Source: Desulfobulbaceae bacterium (GTDB taxonomy: Bacteria > Desulfobacterota > Desulfobulbia > Desulfobulbales > SURF-16). Taken from it: a stretch of DNA of 64,000 bases. The stretch covers positions 25,639 to 89,638 of the forward strand of contig JALNXE010000002.1 in assembly GCA_023230525.1 (NCBI GenBank), in the 5' to 3' direction. Positions within the stretch are counted from its first letter, which is position 1, and each line of letters starts with the position of its first letter. This document shows, piece by piece, positions 16,638 through 24,694 of this stretch. A program made the position numbers and the translations under genes. Below the pieces are notes generated by a model. The model saw nothing but the letters and a program-made list of their open reading frames with translations, was not told the origin of the DNA and made no database searches.

Positions 16638-17840
16638 TTATTGTTTTGCGCCTCTTTCCATGAGTTCCCGTATCGCCTTGCCCAGCCTGCCGATGCCGAC
16701 ATCGATTGTATCCACGTCGGCGCATGAGAAGTTGAGCCGCAGGGTACGGTGCCTGTTGCCCCGGACATAAAAGGGATCGCCCGGTACGAATACGACCTTA
16801 TCCAGGACCGCCAGCTCGAACAGGTCCATGGCGGCCATGTCCAGCGGTAATTCAGCCCACAGGAACATCCCTCCTTCCGGCCTGGTGTAGGTAACCTCGG
16901 CAGGGAAATACCTCTGTATACTGTTTTGCATGGCCTGGCACTGGCGGCCATAGACGTCTCGAATCATGCGGATGTGTTCGTCAGCGTCGTTATCCCGCAG
17001 GTACTGGCAGACGATGCCTTGGGTGAAATGGCTGGTGTGGAGATCCGTGGCCTGTTTGGCCGTGATCAGCTTCTGCATGAGCGCGGGCGGGGCGACGATC
17101 CATCCCAGCCTCAGGCCTGGCACCAGGCTTTTGGAAAATGAGCCGAGCAGGATGGTATTGCCGGGCAAAAGTTCCTTGAAAGAAGTCCTGGCGTGGCCTG
17201 TGAATCGCAGGTCACCGTAAGGATCGTCCTCGATCAGCAGTGTGTCGGTTTCCTCAAGTATCCTGGCCAGTTCCAGTCTGTTCTGATCCGAGTAGGTGAT
17301 TCCCGACGGGTTCTGGAAGTTCGGCACGGTGTACATCAATTTTGGCCGGCTGGACAATGCGCTGCGCAAGGCGACGGGGTCCATTCCCTCCCCGGAAACC
17401 GGGACGGGCAGGAACCGCGGTCTGTAGAGGGAAAAGGCCTGAATGGCCCCCAGGTAACCTGGCTCTTCGATGACTACCGCGTCGCCCTCGTTGAGAAGCG
17501 TCTTCCCCAGTAAGTCCAGGCCTTGCTGTGAGCCGCTGGTGATGAGGATACTGTCGACGGGTATATCCAGATTGGCCTTCTCTCGATAGCGCGTCGATAT
17601 ATATTCCCTGAGTCCTGCATGGCCTTCCGAGCCGGCATACTGCAGGACGTCCCTGCCCTGGGTGTCGAACACCTTGCATGTCGCTTCCTTAAGCGCCGCC
17701 ACGGGAAAGAGTTCCCTGTTGGGCAAGCCTCCGGCAAAGGAAATCACCGAGGGGTCAAGCGCCACCTTAAGTATTTCGCGAATAAAAGAGCGGGGTACGT
17801 CGGATATTCGGTCCGAAAAGATGCGATCAAGTTTTGACAT
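16638..17840 (-). CDS. PLP-dependent aminotransferase (fold type I, 2-aminoadipate/MocR-like branch)
   Basis: 400 residues from ATG 17840 (MSKLDRIFSDR) after AAGGAAAAAT. It has the fold-type I aminotransferase features: FAGGLPNRELFPV near the N-terminus, LITSGSQQGLDLLGKTL, TVPNFQNPSGITYS (the Asn and Pro around the cofactor), IEDDPYGDLRF (Asp to the pyridine N) and SFSKSLVPGLRLGW, whose Lys would bind PLP. The closest known types are 2-aminoadipate/kynurenine and valine-pyruvate-like aminotransferases that share the MocR C-domain. Substrate is unknown. Its start lies 11 bp after the dioxygenase gene, so the two are probably co-transcribed. Confidence 0.9.
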   Translation of the reverse strand: MSKLDRIFSDRISDVPRSFIREILKVALDPSVISFAGGLPNRELFPVAALKEATCKVFDTQGRDVLQYAGSEGHAGLREYISTRYREKANLDIPVDSILITSGSQQGLDLLGKTLLNEGDAVVIEEPGYLGAIQAFSLYRPRFLPVPVSGEGMDPVALRSALSSRPKLMYTVPNFQNPSGITYSDQNRLELARILEETDTLLIEDDPYGDLRFTGHARTSFKELLPGNTILLGSFSKSLVPGLRLGWIVAPPALMQKLITAKQATDLHTSHFTQGIVCQYLRDNDADEHIRMIRDVYGRQCQAMQNSIQRYFPAEVTYTRPEGGMFLWAELPLDMAAMDLFELAVLDKVVFVPGDPFYVRGNRHRTLRLNFSCADVDTIDVGIGRLGKAIRELMERGAKQ

Positions 17841-17851
17841 ATTTTTCCTTT

Positions 17852-18664
17852 TCACCACAGAAACGCAACGGCGCGTTTGTCCAGAATGGCGTCATCAAAT
17901 ATCGTGGACGCCGGTTTGTCCGCCATGGCAAGACAGACATGGAGCGGCAGCAGATGTTCTTCGCGGGGGTGGCAGTAGCGGGCCGAAGGGGCCTTTTCCC
18001 AGTTGGTCACAAGCTGTTCGCGCGCAGCCTGGGAGAGGGGGCCGGTGCACACCTCAACCAACCAATCCTGGAAGGCATCATTGGCTGGGTCCGGCGCATC
18101 CCCTCCTTGCCGAAAAAATTCCCGCATGTTGTGGAAGGAAAATCCTGAGCCGACCACCAGGATATTTTCATGCAGCAATTCCCGCAAGGCTTGGCCCAGG
18201 GCTATATGTGCCGCCGGGTTCAGACCGCGCATCAGCGAAAGCTGCAGGGCCGGGATATCTGCCTGGGGGTACATCATTTTTAGCGGGATGAAGAGGCCAT
18301 GGTCAAATCCCCGCTCATGGTCGAGCCGGCCCGGTATATTGTTTTTTATCAAGAGTTTTGCTATCCTGTCGGCAAGTTCGGGGCTGCCGGGGGCCGGATA
18401 GTTGATCTCATAGGCTTCTTCAGGGAAACCGTAATAATCGTACAACATGGGAGGGGCAGGGGAAGAGAGCAGGGTTGCCGTGCTTTCTTCCCAATGGGCG
18501 CTGATGACGAGGATGGCATCCGGTCTGCGCAGCCGGGATGGCAGCTGCCGCATGAAATTTACCATCGCCTGGTGGCTGGGGTCCCCGAGAATCGGCAGGG
18601 GACCGCCGCCGTGGGAGAAATAGACTATTTGGGCTTGCTTGGGAGGATTGTTTTGATTCGGCAT
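17852..18664 (-). CDS. DODA-type extradiol ring-opening dioxygenase (YgiD family)
   Basis: 270 residues from ATG 18664; an in-frame GTG at 18673 lies closer to the GGAG but ATG is preferred. The class III (LigB-like) extradiol fold shows YFSHGGGPLPIL with the first metal His, ISAHWEES with the second, and GFDHGLFIPLKMMYP, typical of 4,5-DOPA dioxygenase-like enzymes. FSFHNMREFF and PREEHLLPLHVC carry further conserved His. The enzyme would open catechol-type rings with non-haem iron or zinc. It is the first gene of a two-gene unit with the PLP aminotransferase, hinting at a shared aromatic amino-acid-derived substrate. Confidence 0.88.
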   Translation of the reverse strand: MPNQNNPPKQAQIVYFSHGGGPLPILGDPSHQAMVNFMRQLPSRLRRPDAILVISAHWEESTATLLSSPAPPMLYDYYGFPEEAYEINYPAPGSPELADRIAKLLIKNNIPGRLDHERGFDHGLFIPLKMMYPQADIPALQLSLMRGLNPAAHIALGQALRELLHENILVVGSGFSFHNMREFFRQGGDAPDPANDAFQDWLVEVCTGPLSQAAREQLVTNWEKAPSARYCHPREEHLLPLHVCLAMADKPASTIFDDAILDKRAVAFLW

Positions 18665-18904
18665 GAAGGGCACTCCATTGGATCATTCTTCGGTTGTTTT
18701 TCAGTTGGAAACGGCGCTTGCTGCGTTTTTATATTGTATTTACATGGAAGTTGGCACTCAAAGAAAAGTGGGGCAGGATTGAATTTATAAATTTATGGGC
18801 GTCCCCTTCTTCTGTGTCTTCCGAGGGAAAGTCCGTAGTCAGCGGAAAATAGGACGTAGGTCTAGGTTCCCGCTGAATTGCATGGTTAAGCATTCCGTAT
18901 TATT

Positions 18905-20380
18905 TCATTGTGTCTTTTCGATATTCATAAAAAATGCTGCGGGAAAACGATCAGGGAAATGTTTCCTTCTTTTATATGAGGCTGCCAGAGTGGCTGCACC
19001 GACTGTCACTGCCGCTGCCCCGACGAATAATCCGTGTCCTGCAGCTATCAAAGGACCTGCAGCTAATAAACCAGCACCGGCCTCCTGGCCGAGAATTTTT
19101 AGTAGGTCTTGGTCTATTTTGTCCCATTCTTCTTTTGCTATGGAAACTTCATCTCTTAATTCCTCTGCAAACAATCTGGCATTAGTTTCGTCAAATGGCT
19201 CCTCAGTGCGTGCTTGTTTCCAGACCTTTAACAGAAAACTTCGAAGTGACTCCAAACGCCCTTCAGTTCTCAACCGTAATGCGTGCTCCAACTGGAGATT
19301 GTTGAGAAATTTGAGAGGGGATTCCTGGAATGCTTTGGCAAAAGGGGACCAAACGCGACTCTCCGCATTGTTTTTAGATCGGTCAATTTCTATTTCTTTC
19401 CATTTGCTATAAATATCTGTCACGAGATATGATTTTGTAATGCTTGCTGTCAATTGGGCAATGTCATAACTGGTTCCTGAAAACATCATATGCAACTGCC
19501 CATCTGCCCCAGGCCCTATAGGTTCCAAAAAGTTTGGGTCTCTTTCCCGTTGTTTATTTACATATTTTATAAAATCTTTGGCTGTATATCCGTCTTTCTC
19601 CAACCCCAGCTTTTTTATCAAACTTTCGATATATGAATTAGGTGCACTTAATAGCAGATCGTTTTGCAATTGCTTTTCCATATGTCGTTTTTTCAATTCC
19701 TCGACAGAGCGTTCGGAAGCAGCTTTAAGTTCAGCCGTCTCTTCAAACTTTTTCCACTGCCTTTGCATTGATTCCCAATTCAATCGATGATCAAAGTCAG
19801 CAGGTGTGCGAATAACTTCTATAAGCCCAGAATCAATCCAAGGAAGCAGTGACAGCCAGAAGTTGACATTTTTTAAGGTTTGGCTCCTATATTGCGCAGG
19901 CTCAATAATGGGATTGTATTCATCCCTGACACTGCCGGGATATATAAATGGATCAACAATAAGAATTTTATTGGCATAAATAGAATGTCTAACGATGCCT
20001 CGAGAGATATATTCAATGTCGTAATCTCCTATATACAACCCGGAGACATCTTCAGATGTTGATTGAAGGATGTTCGTGATATCTGAATTTGGTGCCCAAA
20101 CTTCGAAAATTGCTTCATGAATTTCACGGACTGCCTTCTCCGTAAACCCTTTTTTATAATCAGAGAGATTTTTAACTTTACGAGAGTCTAATTGTAAAAT
20201 CTCTGCGATTCTATTAACAAAATGTAAATTTCTACCTCGAATTGATAAGTAAGGCCTCCAATCTTTCCCTGAACGAAAAATTTCATTCCAATCTACCTTG
20301 CTATAACAGCACTGTTTAAATTTTTTTCCGGTGCCACAAGGACAAAGGTCATTTCGGCCAATTTTTCTATTTTTTACCAT
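18905..20380 (-). CDS. SEC-C motif protein of unknown function
   Basis: 491 residues. The N-terminus has a complete SEC-C zinc motif, GRNDLCPCGTGKKFKQCC (about residues 8-25). The middle is a charged helical region with no family I recognise (WKKFEETAELKAASERSVEE as an example). Near the C-terminus there is a glycine- and alanine-rich hydrophobic stretch (AGLLAAGPLIAAGHGLFVGA, then AVTVGAATLAA), followed by a basic tail, which could insert into a membrane. The gene is visibly richer in A and T than its neighbours, suggesting transfer. SEC-C proteins with long unknown bodies are common in defence islands, but no other defence gene adjoins it, so I give no function. Confidence 0.75.
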   Translation of the reverse strand: MVKNRKIGRNDLCPCGTGKKFKQCCYSKVDWNEIFRSGKDWRPYLSIRGRNLHFVNRIAEILQLDSRKVKNLSDYKKGFTEKAVREIHEAIFEVWAPNSDITNILQSTSEDVSGLYIGDYDIEYISRGIVRHSIYANKILIVDPFIYPGSVRDEYNPIIEPAQYRSQTLKNVNFWLSLLPWIDSGLIEVIRTPADFDHRLNWESMQRQWKKFEETAELKAASERSVEELKKRHMEKQLQNDLLLSAPNSYIESLIKKLGLEKDGYTAKDFIKYVNKQRERDPNFLEPIGPGADGQLHMMFSGTSYDIAQLTASITKSYLVTDIYSKWKEIEIDRSKNNAESRVWSPFAKAFQESPLKFLNNLQLEHALRLRTEGRLESLRSFLLKVWKQARTEEPFDETNARLFAEELRDEVSIAKEEWDKIDQDLLKILGQEAGAGLLAAGPLIAAGHGLFVGAAAVTVGAATLAASYKRRKHFPDRFPAAFFMNIEKTQ

Positions 20381-20567
20381 AATATTTCAAATGCTTAACA
20401 AGTTAATATCAAGTTTATTAATATCTACCCCAACCTGACATTCTTGACAACGAAATAGCGGGCAACCTACTCAATACTAACCTGATATCATTCAACAGGG
20501 AGTGATAAGCGTAAACTTGTTCCGGCAAGGCATCTCAGGCAACGCATCCCTGCACCACATGATTTGT

Positions 20568-20606
20568 CAAAGGGGATTCCCACACAACCAGCGTAACTCC
20601 CCTTTG
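20568..20606 (-). terminator. Possible weak terminator after ilvN
   Basis: CAAAGGGGA at 20568-20576 and TCCCCTTTG at 20598-20606 form a 9-bp stem with a 21-nt loop, 13 bp past ilvN on the minus strand. There is no T-run after it, so its activity is doubtful. Confidence 0.35.
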
Positions 20607-20618
20607 TGCCAATGAATT

Positions 20619-20945
20619 TCAACTTCCCTGGAAATACTCCTCCAGCTTGGCAAATACCTCGTGTTCAGCCGGGTGGGAGACGACGGTACGGACATCTTCC
20701 AGTTTTTCCAGTTGTTTGACAATCTGGTCGAGCTGGCTGGTGCCGGCAATCTGTATCCAGATGCGGCTCAACTTGCCGTCACCGATGGGCATGCACAAAA
20801 TACCCTCCATGTTGAAGGCCCGGCGGGAAAACAGGCCACAGATATGGGACATGACGCCAGGGTGATTATTGACGGTCAACTCCAGCACCTTCTGCCCGGC
20901 GGCAGCGGACGGCTGGCAGGGATATGACTCTTTAAGCGTTTGCAT
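20619..20945 (-). CDS. ilvN: Acetolactate synthase small (regulatory) subunit
   Basis: 108 residues from ATG 20945, behind GATAGGAGGTGAAAATC that lies inside the end of ilvB; the genes overlap by 14 bp. It is a single ACT domain (LELTVNNHPGVMSHICGLFS, then RRAFNMEGILCMPIG), which binds valine for feedback inhibition. The short, ACT-only form and the gene order large-small match E. coli ilvBN (AHAS isozyme I) rather than the longer IlvH type. It works with IlvB in the cytoplasm in branched-chain amino acid synthesis. Confidence 0.93.
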   Translation of the reverse strand: MQTLKESYPCQPSAAAGQKVLELTVNNHPGVMSHICGLFSRRAFNMEGILCMPIGDGKLSRIWIQIAGTSQLDQIVKQLEKLEDVRTVVSHPAEHEVFAKLEEYFQGS

Positions 20946-22617
20946 GATTTTCACCTCCTATCATCTCTTTGTTGGCGGCCCCCGGCGGCACCATGGGGTA
21001 GACCTCTTCATTTCTGCCGATGGGGACGTGAACCAGGCACGGCCCTCGTGTCTGCATGGCCTCGGTCAGGGTGGCGACGGGATCATCGCTTGCACCAAGG
21101 GCAAAGGCCTGCATGCCGAATCCCCTGGCAATGGTGACGAAATCAACATGATGTTGGTATTCGGAAGCAAAGTACTGTTTGCCGAAAAACAGGTTCTGCT
21201 GCTGCCGGACCAGGCCCAGGGACGTGTTATCCAGAACAAAAATTTTGACGTTCGCCCGCTGTTCAACCGCAGTGGCAAGCTCCTGGATATTCATCAGGAT
21301 GCTGCCGTCACCGCTGAAACAGACGACAGTTCTTTGGGGATGGGCCAAAGAGGCGCCGATTGCGGCAGGCAGACCAAATCCCATGGTGCCGAGCCCGCCG
21401 GAGGTCAAAAGCTGCCGCGGCCGGCAAAAGGGGTATGTCTGGGCAACCCACATCTGATGCTTGCCGACATCGGTGGCGATAAGCGTCTCATGGTCGGCCA
21501 GGGCGGCTATCTGTCTGATCAGTCCATAAGGCATGCGGGGATCGTCAGCTCCCTCTATGATAAAGGAATTTTCCTTTTTCAGGAAGGCCATTCTGTTCAG
21601 CCAGTCCTGCCGGCTTTTTGACTCGACCTGGGGCAGCAGTTCCGCAAGGACACTGCCTGCATCGCCGACCAGTTGCAGATGGGCTGTCCGCAGCTTGTTG
21701 ATTTCGCCGGGATCGATATCGATATGGATAATCTTGGCCCCGGGGCAGAACTCGGCAATCTTGCCAGTGGCCCGATCATCAAAGCGGGCACCGGCAACCA
21801 GCAGCAGATCACATTCCTCCATGGCCAGATTGGTGTAACGGGCTGCATGCATTCCCAGCATTCCCAGGGCCAGAGGATGCTCCGTCGGCATACTGCCGAG
21901 ACCGAGCAGGGTCATGGTGGTGGGCAGGTTGTTTTTTTCCGCCAGACGGATTGCCGCATCATGGGCATTGCCGTGCCTGATGCCGCCGCCCAGAAAGAGT
22001 ATGGGCCGCTCCGCCGCATTGATCATGGCTGCGGCCTGCTCGATATCCTGCTTCCTATACTGTTTGACACATTCTCTTTGCGGCATTGCCGGCCAGTCTG
22101 CAAACTCAACCATTTCCAACTGGACATCCTTCGGGATATCGATCAGCACCGGCCCTGGCCGACCTTCGCTGGCAATGCGAAATGCGGCCGGGATGACCTC
22201 CAGCAGCTCCCTGGCGGAACGAACCAGAAAATTATGTTTGGTGATGGGGATACTCATGCCGTAGGTGTCGATTTCCTGAAAGGCGTCCGTGCCGATCAAT
22301 GATTGCGGCACCTGGCCGGTAATGCAGATAATCGGGATTGAGTCCAGTTTCGCATCGGCAAGGGCAGTCATCACATTGGTTGCGCCGGGACCTGATGTGG
22401 CAAAACAAACTGCCGGTCTGCCGCTTGAACGGGCCATGCCCTGGGCAATGAAGCCGGCTCCCTGTTCATGCCGGGCCAGGACATGGCGGATAGTGGTACT
22501 GTGCGATAGGGCGTCATACAGGGGCAGGTTGGAACCGCCCGGTATGCCAGCAATGATGCCGACGCCGAAACGTTCCAGCAGTTTGATGGTAAGCTGTGCC
22601 CCATTCATTTTGTTCAT
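20932..22617 (-). CDS. ilvB: Acetolactate synthase large (catalytic) subunit
   Basis: 561 residues from ATG 22617 after AGGAGGAATGTTACA; the frame runs open to 22656 but without a ribosome site. ThDP enzyme features are complete: the N-terminal IAGIPGGSNLPLYDAL and RHEQGAGFIAQGMARSSGRP with the catalytic Glu, the central FAD-type domain, and the C-terminal ThDP/Mg motif FSGDGSILMNIQELATAVE. It condenses two pyruvates to acetolactate (valine/leucine) or pyruvate with 2-oxobutyrate (isoleucine). It is controlled by an attenuator with a valine-rich leader peptide directly upstream (22661-22830). Confidence 0.95.
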   Translation of the reverse strand: MNKMNGAQLTIKLLERFGVGIIAGIPGGSNLPLYDALSHSTTIRHVLARHEQGAGFIAQGMARSSGRPAVCFATSGPGATNVMTALADAKLDSIPIICITGQVPQSLIGTDAFQEIDTYGMSIPITKHNFLVRSARELLEVIPAAFRIASEGRPGPVLIDIPKDVQLEMVEFADWPAMPQRECVKQYRKQDIEQAAAMINAAERPILFLGGGIRHGNAHDAAIRLAEKNNLPTTMTLLGLGSMPTEHPLALGMLGMHAARYTNLAMEECDLLLVAGARFDDRATGKIAEFCPGAKIIHIDIDPGEINKLRTAHLQLVGDAGSVLAELLPQVESKSRQDWLNRMAFLKKENSFIIEGADDPRMPYGLIRQIAALADHETLIATDVGKHQMWVAQTYPFCRPRQLLTSGGLGTMGFGLPAAIGASLAHPQRTVVCFSGDGSILMNIQELATAVEQRANVKIFVLDNTSLGLVRQQQNLFFGKQYFASEYQHHVDFVTIARGFGMQAFALGASDDPVATLTEAMQTRGPCLVHVPIGRNEEVYPMVPPGAANKEMIGGENHANA

Positions 22618-22660
22618 TGTAACATTCCTCCTGTGGTGGTGAGTTGGTAAGCCCAAAAAA

Positions 22661-22700
22661 CAAAACCCCCGCCGGCTTCTGCGCCGACGGGGGTTTTGTA
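22661..22700 (-). terminator. Attenuator terminator of the ilvBN operon
   Basis: Read on the minus strand, CAAAACCCCCGTCGGCG and its partner CGCCGGCGGGGGTTTTG pair around a short loop, followed by TTTTTTGGG. It lies between the leader peptide (stop at 22726) and ilvB (start 22617), the position of a transcription attenuator. Confidence 0.9.
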
Positions 22701-22725
22701 AAAATTTATTTTTAGCTGATTCCCG

Positions 22726-22830
22726 CTAAGGCGCTCCTCCTTGCATGTTACGCACCACCACCACCACGACGCTTACAAAAGCGACATGAACGAGAGTAGT
22801 AATGGTCATCGGAGAAGCGGTAATTTTCAT
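22726..22830 (-). CDS. ivbL: ilvB operon leader peptide (IvbL-like)
   Basis: A 34-codon frame. ATG 22830 is preceded by AGGA with good spacing; a second in-frame ATG at 22809 has no ribosome site. The peptide contains scattered valines, then six Val codons in a row (GTC then five GTG) followed by Arg, and ends NMQGGAP. E. coli IvbL likewise has Val runs and ends NAP. When Val-tRNA is scarce the ribosome stalls in the run and the downstream terminator (22661-22700) should not form, so ilvBN is read. Unlike the E. coli leader I see only one Leu codon, so control should follow valine mainly. Confidence 0.88.
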   Translation of the reverse strand: MKITASPMTITTLVHVAFVSVVVVVVRNMQGGAP

Positions 22831-22853
22831 CAAAATTTTCCTAAAACAAGTGA

Positions 22854-22882
22854 ATCATAAAAAAGAGCATGTCGTATTTCAA
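22854..22882 (-). promoter_or_regulatory. Predicted ilvBN promoter
   Basis: On the minus strand TTGAAA at 22882-22877 and TATGAT at 22859-22854 are separated by 17 bp, close to the sigma-70 consensus, and would start transcription some 15-20 bp before the leader peptide. A second candidate -35, TTGACA at 22894-22889, lies just upstream. Confidence 0.6.
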
Positions 22883-23017
22883 AGATTGTGTCAATAGAGA
22901 AGTCAAAGGTGGAGAGTATCCACAATAATGCCAGAGTCCCCATTATTACCCGAGATGGAGACGGTAAGCACTTCTCTAGCTTTGGTGAGAAGACACCCCA
23001 ACCCAACCAACCGCTGA

Positions 23018-24151
23018 TTAGAGGCGGGTTCTGAGGCTGCCGCTCCGGTTTTTCTTCCGCATCCCGGCCAGGCCGAAAACAACAAGGCAGAGAACAAAAC
23101 CAATCCCGACCCCGATAAATATTTTGCTCCAGCCGGGGTCGCCTGCCTTTGCCAAAGGAGCAGCAACCGGTTCCGGTTGGGGGGCGGTTGCGGGTGCTGT
23201 TGCTGCGTCAGGAGCAGGCGGCGCCGAAGCGTTGATGACAGCGGCAGGTGCGGTCTGCAGCGGCTGCGCGGCCACAGGCAGCGGTGCAGCGGCAGCCTGG
23301 GGTGGTTGCAGTTGCGGCGGTACAAGGATGAAGCCCTTGGCCAGCAGTTCAGCGGCCTTGGCATCGCGCACCTTGCGGTCCTTGCTGCCCATGACCAGGG
23401 CGATAATCCGCACCCCGGCTCTTTTGGCAGTGGCGGCGATGGAAAATCCGGCCGCATCGTAATAACCGGTTTTGAAACCGTCACAACCGGGAACCCTGGT
23501 CAGCAGTTTGTTGTGGTTGCGCATAATGAATTTATCATCGCGGAATCCCCTGGTCTGGGTGCCGGTGTATTTCAAGGCTTCAGGCCGTTTCGCCAGCTCG
23601 CGGCAGAGAATGGCGAGATCCCGGGCCGTGGTGACATCGGGCTGCTGTCCTGCCGAGGGCGGCAGGCCATGCACGGAGTAAAAATGGGAGTTTTTCATCC
23701 CCAATTCCTGGGCCTTCTGGTTCATCAGGGCGATGAATCCCTCCTTGGAACCGGCGATATGGGTAGCCAGGGCAACCGCGGCATCGTTGGCTGACTGCAC
23801 CATCAAGGCGTAGATGAGGTCTTCCACGGAAAATTGTTCCTTGGGATCAAGATAGACCTGCGACCCGCCGGTTTTGGCGGCTTCCGCGGTCACCTGCACC
23901 ATCTCGTCCAGTTTCAGCGCCCCTTGGGCGACACGGTCGAGGATGACATAGAGATTCATCAGCTTGAGGACGCTGGCCGGATATACCTGGGCGTCGGCAT
24001 TTTCTTCAAACAGGGTTTTGCCGCTATCCGCATCGATCACCAGGGCGGAAACATAAGGATCCCTGGAGAGAACGTGTAAGGGAGTGCGGGCAGCCATGGC
24101 AACAGGTGCGAGCAAAACCAGGAAAAGCACACAAAGGGTAAGACGTTTCAT
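23018..24151 (-). CDS. dacA: D-alanyl-D-alanine carboxypeptidase (PBP5/DacA type)
   Basis: 377 residues from ATG 24151. A signal peptide (MKRLTLCVLFLVLLAPVAMA) leads to a penicillin-binding domain with all three motifs: S60-V-L-K63, S120-A-N122 and KTG in GFKTGYYDAAG. The C-terminal part differs from E. coli PBP5: after AELLAKGFILVP comes a long linker rich in Pro and Ala, then one membrane helix (IFIGVGIGFVLCLVVFGLAG) and a basic tail. So it is a periplasmic enzyme anchored by a C-terminal helix. It trims the terminal D-Ala from peptidoglycan pentapeptides. It stands alone between the ilv operon and a repeat-bearing spacer. Confidence 0.93.
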   Translation of the reverse strand: MKRLTLCVLFLVLLAPVAMAARTPLHVLSRDPYVSALVIDADSGKTLFEENADAQVYPASVLKLMNLYVILDRVAQGALKLDEMVQVTAEAAKTGGSQVYLDPKEQFSVEDLIYALMVQSANDAAVALATHIAGSKEGFIALMNQKAQELGMKNSHFYSVHGLPPSAGQQPDVTTARDLAILCRELAKRPEALKYTGTQTRGFRDDKFIMRNHNKLLTRVPGCDGFKTGYYDAAGFSIAATAKRAGVRIIALVMGSKDRKVRDAKAAELLAKGFILVPPQLQPPQAAAAPLPVAAQPLQTAPAAVINASAPPAPDAATAPATAPQPEPVAAPLAKAGDPGWSKIFIGVGIGFVLCLVVFGLAGMRKKNRSGSLRTRL

Positions 24152-24183
24152 ATTTTTTACAAAGCTCCTTAAAAGTCCATTTT

Positions 24184-24215
24184 CACCACAGAGCACATGG
24201 AGATCACAGAGAAAT
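24184..24215 (+). repeat. CACAGAG repeat, copy 1
   Basis: CACCACAGAGCACATGGAGA followed by TCACAGAGAAAT matches, on the opposite strand, 62611-62642 at about 26 of 32 positions. Both copies lie upstream of minus-strand genes (dacA and the RND adaptor). This type of CACAGAG repeat is common in intergenic DNA of related bacteria. Confidence 0.6.
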
Positions 24216-24504
24216 ATATTTTATTGCGGTTGGCCGGCTCAGTGAGCCCGGTGCTCTCTGTGGTAAATTTTCAGTTTTTTCTGGATAATCATCTTTAAGT
24301 TACTTGGAAGATTGATCGGTGAAAAAGAGGGGGAATCGCCAAAAAATCTAACCAGAAGAGGAAGCATCATGAAAGCGGAGTCAGCCTACTGCAAATGAGA
24401 GAAATTTTCAATAGGATACGTGAGCATCCCGGAAAAGCTTTAGGGGATGCGCCGCGTTGCAGTTCAGGAGAATGGGGGAGTATCTTGCCGGTCCTGAAGC
24501 CGCG

Positions 24505-24600
24505 GTAACAAAAAAATGCCGTCACCCGGATGGGCAAACGGCATGAAGAGCTGTAACGAAAATATTCAAGAAGGCAGAGGCGGTTATTTCGTAACGGCTC
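24505..24600 (-). repeat. Repeat B, copy 1 (GTAACGAAA element) with terminator
   Basis: A 96-bp element closely similar to 36718-36810. It has three GTAAC words: GTAACAAAA at the left end, GAGCTGTAACGAAA in the middle and TTTCGTAACGGCTC at the right end; the last two form an imperfect inverted repeat. Read on the minus strand the left end is a TGCCGT/ACGGCA hairpin (24517-24543) followed by seven T, a good intrinsic terminator 95-180 bp past fliD. Confidence 0.7.
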
Positions 24601-24694
24601 CCGGGAAAGTAAAACCGGCCCGTTTGCCGGCGTGAGCCGGGCGAGGGGTCAGGGCCACGGCTCTTTTTTTCAAGAGGTTTTTTCTCCAGCCGTT

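Larger units (their letters stand above)
24152..24694. other. Intergenic region between fliD and dacA
   Basis: No gene is seen here. It holds a CACCACAGAGCAC repeat (24184-24215), partly mirrored by GTGCTCTCTGTGGTAAA at about 24251-24267, and the 96-bp repeat B1 (24505-24600), whose left end is a strong terminator for fliD. The remaining bases show nothing I can name. Confidence 0.6.

Noticed and set aside
24505..24600. Possible cyclic-di-GMP (GEMM) riboswitch because of GGGCAAAC
   Set aside because: The second conserved block (GACGCAAAGC type) is missing, the element reads best on the minus strand, and it lies downstream of genes rather than upstream.
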